Part shown: piece after piece, positions 46,812 through 54,246 of the stretch | Position numbering within the stretch: position 1 is the stretch's first letter | Layout: each line of letters opens with the position of its first letter | Source: Fictibacillus nanhaiensis | GTDB lineage: Bacteria; Bacillota; Bacilli; Bacillales; Fictibacillaceae | Direction: 5' to 3' | Length of the DNA: 64,000 nt | NCBI RefSeq assembly: GCF_019801215.1 | Contig: NZ_JAHVJO010000001.1 | Coordinates: forward strand, 868,001 to 932,000 | Program-made: the position numbers and the translations under genes | The notes under the pieces: model-generated | The model's database searches: none | Seen by the model: the letters and a program-made list of their open reading frames with translations, nothing else | What the model was told of the DNA's origin: nothing

Positions 46812-46826
46812 ATAAGTTTTTCTTAT
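46812..46826. promoter_or_regulatory. CcpC-like dyad upstream of citB
   Basis: ATAA-N7-TTAT, exactly the interaction dyad recognised by CcpC at citB and citZ in Bacillus, with an extra ATAA half-site at 46780-46783. A possible -35 TTGATA lies between (minus strand 46803-46798). Confidence 0.55.
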
Positions 46827-46938
46827 GAAAAGTAAATCACCATTAGAATAAAAAAATCATATAGTAAATGACGAAATATCATTTTGTTTTCACTTTATTT
46901 TTCATTAATCACGTCTAATAATGATTGGAGGGAAAACG

Positions 46939-47127
46939 ATGGATTGGTTAAAAAAGTTAGCAGCATTACTAGTGCTAGTCGGAGCGTTAAACTGGGGATT
47001 CATCGGTCTTTTTAATTTAAACATTGTTACGGAAGTTTTTGGTAGCGCTACCACTATTACAAAAGTACTTTACAGCCTGATTGGTTTATCAGGACTGTGG
47101 ATGCTTTTAACGAAATATAGATCATGA
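46939..47127 (+). CDS. DUF378 membrane protein
   Basis: 62 residues. Two membrane helices: LAALLVLVGALNWGFIGLF near residue 5 and VLYSLIGLSGLWMLL near residue 43. The LNWGFIGLF string is the DUF378 signature. GGAGGG lies 7 bases before the ATG. Function unknown. Confidence 0.8.
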   Translation: MDWLKKLAALLVLVGALNWGFIGLFNLNIVTEVFGSATTITKVLYSLIGLSGLWMLLTKYRS

Positions 47128-47134
47128 AGTAAGA

Positions 47135-47168
47135 GAAGCACTCCTTTTTTTGGAGTGCTTCTTCTTTT
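47135..47168 (+). terminator. Terminator after the DUF378 gene
   Basis: GAAGCACTCC / GGAGTGCTTC stem followed by TTCTTTTTT. Confidence 0.9.
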
Positions 47169-47208
47169 TTTGATTGTACACACTAATATTACGGAGGTGA
47201 GATGATCC

Positions 47209-47379
47209 ATGGGAAGAAATAAAGCAAATCATATTCGTCCTGGAATGAATGCTGCAAAAGCACAAGGGAACGGTGCCGGTTATGAAACAGAATTTGGAAA
47301 CGAAGCCCTCACGCTACCTAACGAAAAACTGAGTGAAGCAGAACGACAAAACAATAAAAAAACGAAAAAACGCCACTAA
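47209..47379 (+). CDS. sspO: Small acid-soluble spore protein O
   Basis: 56 residues. [19 protein letters not shown] at the start and [17 protein letters not shown] at the end match SspO. Strong GGAGGTGA. In Bacillus sspO and sspP lie next to citB, as in this window. Its stop overlaps the convergent 85-residue gene by four bases. Confidence 0.85.
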   Translation: MGRNKANHIRPGMNAAKAQGNGAGYETEFGNEALTLPNEKLSEAERQNNKKTKKRH

Positions 47380-47633
47380 GGCTTTGGAAATTGAGTGCCT
47401 AACTGTTCAAGGTCGTTCAAATAATCTTTTAATTGTGAATGTTGATGTTCAGATGCCGTTTCTAATGCATTTTCGATTTGTTGGCGAGCCTTTTCATTCT
47501 CAGTCATAAAATGTGAATAATTAACACCATATTCACTATCTGAAGAATTTAGCTTTTTTGAGACTTCGACCGCATAATGGTACCCTTGTTCAGCTGCCTG
47601 ATAGGCTTGTTGTTTGTCTTTATGATATGGCAT
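47376..47633 (-). CDS. Hypothetical helical protein
   Basis: 85 residues from the ATG at 47633 behind AGGAAGGATA. Charged and helical: [21 protein letters not shown] at the start, then [20 protein letters not shown]. No membrane segment, no cysteine. Lying between sspO and sspP, it may be made during sporulation; I do not recognise the family. Confidence 0.55.
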   Translation of the reverse strand: MPYHKDKQQAYQAAEQGYHYAVEVSKKLNSSDSEYGVNYSHFMTENEKARQQIENALETASEHQHSQLKDYLNDLEQLGTQFPKP

Positions 47634-47715
47634 AGTGGTATCCTTCCTTTTCTGGTTTGATATACCTTTAAGCTTCCATTTTAAAAAATAATTATTCAGG
47701 TGGGAGGTAATTTTT

Positions 47716-47856
47716 ATGGGAGAAAGCAACACGTTTAAGGACATACGAAAAAACGCCCCTAAAGGAGAAAATCCTGGACAACCTGCTCCTATGAGTGGTT
47801 CAAAAAAAGTGAAACAACGTAATCATACGAGGCAAAATCATGGTGAAGGCCATTAA
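47716..47856 (+). CDS. sspP: Small acid-soluble spore protein P
   Basis: 46 residues. [20 protein letters not shown] and [20 protein letters not shown] match SspP closely. GGGAGGT precedes the ATG. Minor forespore protein. Confidence 0.88.
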   Translation: MGESNTFKDIRKNAPKGENPGQPAPMSGSKKVKQRNHTRQNHGEGH

Positions 47857-47898
47857 GCAATATGATATAAGGATGTAACTTACAGCCATAGCAAGGAG

Positions 47899-47926
47899 AA
47901 AGGCTGATTCTAAATTGGGATCAGCC
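47899..47926 (-). terminator. Terminator-like hairpin after selA
   Basis: AGGCTGAT / ATCAGCCT stem with an 11-base loop, followed by TTCTCC on the minus strand. T tract is poor, so efficiency is uncertain. Confidence 0.5.
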
Positions 47927-47950
47927 TCTTCAATTTGTTTTGCACTTTTA

Positions 47951-49336
47951 TTAAGTTGTAAAAATCGTTTGTATTGCTTCGATTATAACCTTTTCCTCGT
48001 CGGAAGTAACCGTTCTTAGATCCAAAAGTATTTCGTCATCTTTTATTCTCACAATAATTGGTACTTTGTAATTTCGAAAAGCTTTTGATAAAAATTCAGC
48101 ACCCTTATCATGCTTTAATCCAAGGCAATATGTCGGTAACTTCACCTCCGGCATCGTTCCCCCGCCTACTTGGGAATAATCAGCTACAATGTCTAAAGTA
48201 AGAGAAGCGTTTTCTTTTATTTTTTCCTTTAACTGGATGGCTCTCGCCTTAATTTCTTCAGGTGTTTTTAAGATATCGCGAACAGTTGGGATCGAATGAT
48301 ATTCTTCATTTAAATAGCTATTTAATGTTTCGTTTAACGCTGCGATTGTAAACTTATCTACTCTTAAAACACGTGCAAGCTGATGTTTCTTTAATTTTTG
48401 TATTAACTCCTTCTTTCCGGCTATAATGCCCGCCTGGGGTCCTCCAAGCAGCTTGTCACCACTGAATGTGATTAGGTCTACACCTTGACGAATAACTGCA
48501 GATACTAAAGGTTCCTCTCCGATTCCATGCTGATCAAAGGGATACAGTGCACCACTGCCAAGATCTTCATAGACGATAAGGTCTGGAGCATTCTTTTTTA
48601 ATGTCATAAGCTCATTCGAAGAAATAGATTTTGTAAAACCAACTATTTTAAAGTTGCTTGTATGAACTTTCATAACCAATGAGGTGTTTTCATTTATAGC
48701 GTTCTCATAATCGGAATAATGTGTTTTGTTCGTTGTTCCAACTTCTTTTAAAACCGCGCCACTTTCTTCCATTATAGAAGATACTCGAAATGAACCTCCT
48801 ATTTCTACAAGTTCCCCTCTGGATACAATTACTTCCTTATCTTTAGCAAGAGCTTTTAAGATAAGATAAACAGCAGCAGCGTTATTATTAACGACCATTG
48901 CAGCTTCTGCTCCCGAAACCCGTTTTATGAGGTCTTCGGTTAAATCATGTCTTGATCCTCTTTTACCTTCTTCAAGGTTGTATTCCAAGTTTGAGTACAT
49001 TAGGGCCGTTTCCGTCATTCTTTTAACTGCACGTTCACTTAACCTTGAACGACCTAAGTTGGTATGTATGACTACACCACTTGCATTTATTAAAGATGTA
49101 ATTCGGTTTGCTGGCTTATTAAGCTTTGTAACGACCGTCTCTTTGATCAATGTCTTCAAGTCAGTATTCAAGTCAATGCTATTCGGTGATGCAAGAATCG
49201 TATTTCGCCAAGTGTAAATAGAGTCTTGAACAGCACGTGTTATTTCCCTCTCAGGTTTATCATTCACTTCAAGACTGATTTCTTTAACTAATTCATGAAC
49301 AGCAGGAAGCTGCCTTAAAAGCTTTGATTTTAGCAA
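47951..49336 (-). CDS. selA: L-seryl-tRNA(Sec) selenium transferase
   Basis: 461 residues, the usual SelA length. It turns Ser-tRNA(Sec) into Sec-tRNA(Sec) with selenophosphate. The PLP-lysine motif FSGDKLLGGPQAGI lies near residue 285, and NNNAAAVYLIL near 145 and HTNLGRSRLSE near 90 are typical. The TTG start at 49336 is chosen because AGGAGG lies nine bases upstream. The UGA-containing Rdx gene is 57 bases upstream on the same strand, so both probably share a transcript. Convergent with sspP, from which it is separated by the hairpin near 47900. Confidence 0.93.
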   Translation of the reverse strand: MLKSKLLRQLPAVHELVKEISLEVNDKPEREITRAVQDSIYTWRNTILASPNSIDLNTDLKTLIKETVVTKLNKPANRITSLINASGVVIHTNLGRSRLSERAVKRMTETALMYSNLEYNLEEGKRGSRHDLTEDLIKRVSGAEAAMVVNNNAAAVYLILKALAKDKEVIVSRGELVEIGGSFRVSSIMEESGAVLKEVGTTNKTHYSDYENAINENTSLVMKVHTSNFKIVGFTKSISSNELMTLKKNAPDLIVYEDLGSGALYPFDQHGIGEEPLVSAVIRQGVDLITFSGDKLLGGPQAGIIAGKKELIQKLKKHQLARVLRVDKFTIAALNETLNSYLNEEYHSIPTVRDILKTPEEIKARAIQLKEKIKENASLTLDIVADYSQVGGGTMPEVKLPTYCLGLKHDKGAEFLSKAFRNYKVPIIVRIKDDEILLDLRTVTSDEEKVIIEAIQTIFTT

Positions 49337-49393
49337 GATGTAGTTCCTCCTAAAAGGCAAAAACAGAGATGACCTTAAAGGAGGATCATCTTT

Positions 49394-49633
49394 TTATGCC
49401 TTAAATTTTTCAAGTTCGTTAATGATTAATTCGTGTTCCGGAAATTCGCCGGTTTCTTTCTTTGAATAAATGTTATGACCATTCACCGTTACTTCAAACA
49501 CACCGCCAGAACTTGGAATAAGTTCAAGAGACGATACTTGAGTACGATAATGATTAAAAATATCTTCCGCGAGACCCGCGGCTTTTGGTGCAAAGTTTCA
49601 CATCATGCAAAATTCGATACTTACTTTCATCAT
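49394..49633 (-). CDS. Selenoprotein of the SelW-like Rdx family (in-frame UGA)
   Basis: Missed by standard translation because codon 12, at 49598-49600, is TGA. Reading it as Sec gives 79 residues starting MMKVSIEFCMMUNFAPKAAG, with CxxU in the active-site position of thioredoxin-fold Rdx proteins, then SGGVFEVTVNGHNIYSKKET and FPEHELIINELEKF. AGGAGG stands 7 bases before the ATG. The codon after UGA and the later frame are intact to a normal stop, so a nonsense mutation is unlikely. It lies just upstream of selA, on the same strand, and divergent from selD. Rdx proteins are thought to be redox enzymes; the natural substrate is unknown. Confidence 0.88.
49567..49581 (-). promoter_or_regulatory. 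SECIS-like hairpin in the Rdx selenoprotein mRNA
   Basis: CCGCG / CGCGG perfect stem closing a five-base loop GGTCT, starting 16 bases after the UGA. Position and size fit a bacterial SECIS read by SelB. Confidence 0.7.
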
Positions 49634-49725
49634 TCTTCATCCTCCTTTTTAAGCTTATTTTAGTATATCCTTAGCCAAGAAACAAAAATAATGTTTATAC
49701 TACATATAGGAGGTGCTTAAAGCAT

Positions 49726-50781
49726 ATGACAAGTAAAGAAAAAGTACGTCTGACCCACTTATCAACAAAAGGTGGTTGAGGATGCAAAATTGGTCCAGAA
49801 GACCTGGCGCAAGTTTTGCGTCATTTACCAAAAGGAGAACATGATCCCAACCTGTTAGTCGGCTTAGATACATCAGATGATGCCGGAGTTTACAAATTAA
49901 CAGAAGATCTTGCTATGATTCAAACAGTGGATTTCTTCACACCTATCGTGGATGACCCATATATGTTCGGACAGATCGCAGCAGCAAATTCATTAAGTGA
50001 TGTTTATGCGATGGGCGGTCGACCAACTACTGTCATGAACATTGTAGGGTTTCCTATCGCTACATTAGGTCATGATGTGCTTGCTGAAATACTTAAAGGT
50101 GCTGCTGATAAAGTAAAAGAATCTGGTGCTGTGCTTGTCGGTGGTCACTCTATCGATGATGCTGAGCCGAAATTTGGCTTATCTGTAACTGGACTTGTGC
50201 ATCCTTCAAAAGTCTTTAAAAACGTAGGAGCAAAACCTGGAGATGCTATCGTTTTAACAAAACCAATCGGTGTGGGCATTCAAACAACGGCCATAAAAAA
50301 AGATAAACTCACCAAAGAGCAGCTTGAGCTTGTAAGTGAAACGATGGCACAGTTAAACAAAACCGCTGCTGAGTGTCTTGCAGGACTTTCTCCGAATGCT
50401 GTTACAGATGTAACAGGTTTCGGATTGCTTGGACACGCAACGGAAATGGCAAAAGGAACAGGCGGTATTACCATTCATCTTGATTTTGAAAAGGTACCTC
50501 TCTTGCCTGGAACAGAAGAACTCGCTAAAGAAGGAATTGTTCCCGGAGGATCAAAAGCTAACCTCAGATGGATACAAGACGACGTAGCGTATAATGATCA
50601 CTTACAGGAATGGCAGCAGCTTATCTACTGTGATGCTGTAACTTCTGGAGGTCTCTTAGTCAGCCTCTCCAAAATAGAAGCGGAAGAATACGTTACAAGA
50701 TTAAATGAAAAAGGGATTCACACCGCTGCAATTATTGGGGAAGTAACAAAACTTACTCATAAGCCAATTATGGCGAACTAA
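49726..50781 (+). CDS. selD: Selenide, water dikinase, itself a selenoprotein (in-frame UGA)
   Basis: 351 residues when codon 18, the TGA at 49777-49779, is read as Sec. The active-site motif becomes STKGGUGCKIGPEDL, where other SelD proteins have Cys or Sec at this place. GAGGTG precedes the ATG at 49726; a shorter frame from 49816 would lack the catalytic residue. DTSDDAGVY near residue 50, VGGHSIDDAEPKFGLSVTGLV near 140 and GFGLLGHATEMA near 225 are typical ATP-binding and metal-binding regions. It makes selenophosphate from selenide and ATP for SelA and other users. Alone on its strand; convergent with the PhnC-like gene through a shared terminator. Confidence 0.95.
49784..49819 (+). promoter_or_regulatory. 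SECIS-like hairpin in the selD mRNA
   Basis: Outer stem GCAAAA / TTTTGC and inner stem GGTC / GACC closing loop CAGAA (49796-49800), beginning 4 bases after the UGA. Similar in position to the Rdx hairpin; the exact fold is a prediction. Confidence 0.55.
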
Positions 50782-50812
50782 AAAAACTCCGGGAACTTTC
50801 CGGAGTTTTTTA
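50781..50812. terminator. Bidirectional terminator between selD and the PhnC-like gene
   Basis: AAAAAACTCCGG / CCGGAGTTTTTT inverted repeat, serving both convergent transcripts. Confidence 0.9.
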
Positions 50813-50813
50813 C

Positions 50814-51551
50814 TTATTGATTATAAATTGCCGCATACATTTCTTCATTAAATTGTTCAGGCAGTCCATCAAAGATGAGCTTTCCTTCTCTTAATGCGAT
50901 AATCCTTGTCGCAAACTTTTTTGCAAGACCTACATCATGAACATTAATAATGGACACTAAATTCCGCTTACTATGCGTCTCTTTAAGAAGGGAAAAAATT
51001 CTTTCAGCTGTTCCGGGGTCTAAACTTGCAACAGGTTCATCTCCTAAAAACACTTTCGGGTTCTGAATAAGAGCTCTAGCAATGGCTACCCTTTGTTTTT
51101 GGCCCCCACTCAAATTCTCAACTCTTCTCGTGGGTTCAACTGTTAATTCAACTTGTTGGATCGCTTCTATAGCTGTCATCCTTTCAGAAGAACTAAACAA
51201 ACCTAAAAGGTTTTGATAGGATTTCTTATAACCGAATAACCCCGTTAATATGTTCTGAACAACGCTCATCCTTGGGATTAAATTAAATTGCTGAAATATC
51301 ATACCTGTTTTCCGGCGAATCTCTAAATTCTCTTTATGAGTCATATCCGATAACGATTTTTCGTTCCATTTTACCGTTCCCTCAGATACAGGCTGAAGTC
51401 CGTTTATACAACGAATAAACGTAGATTTCCCGGCACCGCTTCGTCCAAGAACACAAACAAACTCTCCTCTTTCAAAAGAGAGATTTAAATCTTTTATGGC
51501 AGGTTCTGCCGCACCAGGATATTTTACAGATACATTTTCAAATTTTATCAT
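50814..51551 (-). CDS. ABC importer ATP-binding subunit, PhnC-like
   Basis: 245 residues. Walker A GRSGAGKST near residue 35, Q-loop FQQFNLI near 87, signature LSGGQKQRVAIARAL near 145 and Walker B FLGDEPVASLDP near 165, so a complete NBD of the phosphonate/phosphite type. Last gene of the selB operon, eight bases after the permease gene. Because of that context its real cargo is more likely a selenium compound than a phosphonate; this is inference. Confidence 0.88.
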   Translation of the reverse strand: MIKFENVSVKYPGAAEPAIKDLNLSFERGEFVCVLGRSGAGKSTFIRCINGLQPVSEGTVKWNEKSLSDMTHKENLEIRRKTGMIFQQFNLIPRMSVVQNILTGLFGYKKSYQNLLGLFSSSERMTAIEAIQQVELTVEPTRRVENLSGGQKQRVAIARALIQNPKVFLGDEPVASLDPGTAERIFSLLKETHSKRNLVSIINVHDVGLAKKFATRIIALREGKLIFDGLPEQFNEEMYAAIYNQ

Positions 51552-51559
51552 TTTACCAC

Positions 51560-52318
51560 CTAAATAACCTTTTCCCTAATTTTTCCGCCCATGTAGTCGA
51601 TGATAATGACCATCAGCATGATAAGCAGGACATCAACGGAAACAAGTTGATATTGGAATGTTTTAAAATGAATAAATAACTGTTGACCGATTCCGCCTCC
51701 GCCAATCAATCCTAAAATGAGAGATGTACGTATGGCTACTTCGAATCGATAAAAAAATTGAGAGAGCACATTTGGCCAAATTTGAGGCAGGATCGCAAAT
51801 AAGTTGCCAATCCAGCGTTGTGCCCCAACTGCTGACATCGCCTCCATAGGACCCTTATCTGCAGCTTCTATCAGTTCTGAGATCAATTTCCCAAGCACCC
51901 CGATATTATGAAGCACAATGGCAATCACCGCGGGAAAAGGGCCTAGACCTAGTGTAGTCAACAAGATTAAACCAAACACAAATTCAGGCACCGATCGTAA
52001 AAAACTAAGAAAGAAGCGGGTTATCGTAAAAATAAAGCGATGCCCGCTCGTATTCCGTGCCGCAAAAAAACTTAATGGAAGTGCAAATAATAGACCGAAT
52101 AAACTCCCCAAAAAGGCGATTGCAATGGTTAATAAGCTCTCCTGAAACAAATATGGAAGACTCTCCGTGTTCATCGGAAACCATTTTGCTAAAAAATCAC
52201 CCATGTTTTCAAAGTCTTGAAACTTTGAAAGATCAAACTCCGTCATTCTTAAGCTGAATCCAACAAGAACGATTAAGGTTAAGAAGACAAAAAACTGGCC
52301 CTTTTTAAACCAAACCAT
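51560..52318 (-). CDS. ABC importer permease, PhnE-like
   Basis: 252 residues with about six membrane helices. The EAA-loop equivalent reads AADKGPMEAMSAVGAQRW near residue 145 and LILGLIGGGGIGQQLF near residue 200 is typical of PhnE. It sits 9 bases after the binding-protein gene and 8 before the ATPase gene. Forms the channel of the PhnDEC-type importer. Confidence 0.87.
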   Translation of the reverse strand: MVWFKKGQFFVFLTLIVLVGFSLRMTEFDLSKFQDFENMGDFLAKWFPMNTESLPYLFQESLLTIAIAFLGSLFGLLFALPLSFFAARNTSGHRFIFTITRFFLSFLRSVPEFVFGLILLTTLGLGPFPAVIAIVLHNIGVLGKLISELIEAADKGPMEAMSAVGAQRWIGNLFAILPQIWPNVLSQFFYRFEVAIRTSLILGLIGGGGIGQQLFIHFKTFQYQLVSVDVLLIMLMVIIIDYMGGKIREKVI

Positions 52319-52327
52319 TATTTCCCT

Positions 52328-53218
52328 CTATTCTTGGATCATACCTTCTTTAACTGCTGCTTCACGAATACTTTCATAATCTTTGTTCTCTGCCTTCGTA
52401 AAGGCAGTCGCACCAAAAGCATCTAAAATCTCTTTATCTTTAATTCCTAAAAAGATGTCTTGAAGCTGTTTTCTTGTTTCTTTATCTGTTTTCTTGGCAA
52501 CAGCCCATGGGTATTGGAAAAGCTTCTCTGATTTCCATATCACTTTAAACTGATCTCCATCGATCGACTTTTCTTCCACAAGCTTGTCAAAGATCGCACT
52601 GTCGATTGCACCTACATCAACTTGTTTGTTTTGAACAGCAAGTGCTGTTGCATCATGTGAACCCGTAAATCTTACATTATTAAAATCATTTTCGGATTCG
52701 CTTTTATACACGCCTTTATCTTTTAATGTTATAGACGGAATTAACGAACCGGATGTTGAAGAAGGATCACCAAACGCAAACTTAACATTTTTTATATCAG
52801 ATATCATATCTTCAATTGTTTCGTATTTATTGTCACGATGAGTAATCAAGTAAGAGTAATAAAAAGGTTCTCCTTTTATTAACTGAGTTACGATAGCTTC
52901 TGCTCCACTTTCTTCATGAGCGACCACATATGTAAGCGGACCGAAATAAGCCATATCAATTTTTTCGTAATTCATCGCTTCAACCACACCATTGTAATCA
53001 GGGTATGACGTAATTTTTACTTCACGATCTAATTTCTCGCTCAATAGCTTTTGTAGTTTATCAAGTGCTCCCTTCATCTCTCCTTCAGTCTGGGCAGGAA
53101 TTACACCAATCGTGAACGTAGAGTCTTTACTGCTCTTCACCTTATCTTCTTCATTTTTTGTTCCGCATGCAGATACAAATAGAGCTAGAATCATAAACAA
53201 TAAACCTATTTTCTTCAT
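52328..53218 (-). CDS. Lipoprotein substrate-binding protein, PhnD-like
   Basis: 296 residues. Signal peptide with lipobox LFVSAC at residue 18, so membrane-anchored outside the cell. The fold is that of phosphonate/phosphite binding proteins: ITSYPDYNGVVEAMNYEKIDMAYFGPL (in pieces) and FAFGDPSSTSGSLIPS near residue 150, the serine/threonine loop that holds the oxyanion. Its start overlaps the glycosyltransferase stop by ATGA. In this operon it may bind selenite, a selenophosphonate-like or a selenosugar compound; none of this is shown by the sequence. Confidence 0.85.
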   Translation of the reverse strand: MKKIGLLFMILALFVSACGTKNEEDKVKSSKDSTFTIGVIPAQTEGEMKGALDKLQKLLSEKLDREVKITSYPDYNGVVEAMNYEKIDMAYFGPLTYVVAHEESGAEAIVTQLIKGEPFYYSYLITHRDNKYETIEDMISDIKNVKFAFGDPSSTSGSLIPSITLKDKGVYKSESENDFNNVRFTGSHDATALAVQNKQVDVGAIDSAIFDKLVEEKSIDGDQFKVIWKSEKLFQYPWAVAKKTDKETRKQLQDIFLGIKDKEILDAFGATAFTKAENKDYESIREAAVKEGMIQE

Positions 53219-54243
53219 TTCTTTCTCTCCTTTTTTTGTTCATACAATTTAATGTACTTTCTTATTTCTTTTTCAATCATGTGGTGCTCTTTTACATTTT
53301 GGTACCCATTCTGACTAATAGTATGATAAAAAGCTTTATCTGATACAAGTTGTTTAAGAGAAACGTACAATTCATCCTCGGTTTGAAATAACATTCCGTT
53401 CCACTCATGACGAACGATACTTTTATTACCGCTAATAAATCTTGCTACTACAGGTGTATGTTCACTCATCGCTTCAAGTAAAGAAGTAGGCTGTCCCTCT
53501 GAAAGTGAAGTATTCAGGACAATATCTGCCCATTGGTAGACGTGTTTCATGTTGGAGAGGTCGATCTCAGGACTGTATTCTAGCCAATCATATTTTTTTT
53601 GTGCCAACTTTAATTGCTCATGAACTTTTTCATCTAAATTTGCACCCAAGATGAGAAATACAGTATCAGGATAATCATTGATTAATTTTTCAATGGGGGG
53701 GAGTGCATATAACACATCTTTAACTGGACGCAACCCTGCTGGTAATAGCAGCTTTGGATATCCTGTTGGCAATGAGAGCTTTTCTGAAGAAATACTCTCA
53801 GGAAAATACACACTCTGAGGAATAACATGAATAAAATCGTCTTTAAATCCATGCTTTTGGACAAGAAAATCTTTTGCATCATCCGTAAAAACTGTAATGG
53901 CTTTTGCCTGGTTCAAAAGGGATGCATATCTTTCTTTATTCTCCTCTAAAGAGTGATTGATATCGGTTCCTCCCGAAGTAATGATATATGGTTTCTGAAT
54001 ATGAACCTTATGTTTTTCGGACCACTTCGCAAAACGGGCAAAATGAAGGATATGCAGCACATCAGCATTCTCCATATCCTCATAAATCTTTTGCGTAAGA
54101 GGTTCCTCCTCATATGCAAAAACAGAGATTGAAACGTCTCTTTCGGATAAGCCATGATGAATGCGTCTTGCTGTTGTTGAATTTCCGCGATTTTGATGGT
54201 AATAAGGCGTAAAAAACACGATTTTTAATGTTGAGTCTGCCAA
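53215..54243 (-). CDS. GT4-family glycosyltransferase, SenB-like
   Basis: 342 residues, GT-B fold. TTG start three bases after the selB stop, so coupled to it. The C-terminal donor-binding motif is LSEGQPTSLLEAM near residue 235. The N-terminus NRGNSTTARRIHHGL, then SGGTDINHSLE near 92, and VIPQSVYF with LPAGLRPVKDVLYALP near 140-180 recall the SenB selenosugar synthase family (GNRxTAxR, LTGTDLY, QSA, LRPVKDP). SenB joins selenophosphate to UDP-GlcNAc. I infer a selenium-sugar role from this resemblance and from the neighbouring selB, selD and importer genes; an unrelated GT4 activity is possible. Confidence 0.75.
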   Translation of the reverse strand: MADSTLKIVFFTPYYHQNRGNSTTARRIHHGLSERDVSISVFAYEEEPLTQKIYEDMENADVLHILHFARFAKWSEKHKVHIQKPYIITSGGTDINHSLEENKERYASLLNQAKAITVFTDDAKDFLVQKHGFKDDFIHVIPQSVYFPESISSEKLSLPTGYPKLLLPAGLRPVKDVLYALPPIEKLINDYPDTVFLILGANLDEKVHEQLKLAQKKYDWLEYSPEIDLSNMKHVYQWADIVLNTSLSEGQPTSLLEAMSEHTPVVARFISGNKSIVRHEWNGMLFQTEDELYVSLKQLVSDKAFYHTISQNGYQNVKEHHMIEKEIRKYIKLYEQKKERKK

Positions 54244-54246
54244 AGA

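Noticed and set aside
49475-49663. Plus-strand frame over the Rdx gene
   Set aside because: Antisense shadow of the UGA-containing selenoprotein; the opposite frame has family homology and a ribosome binding site.
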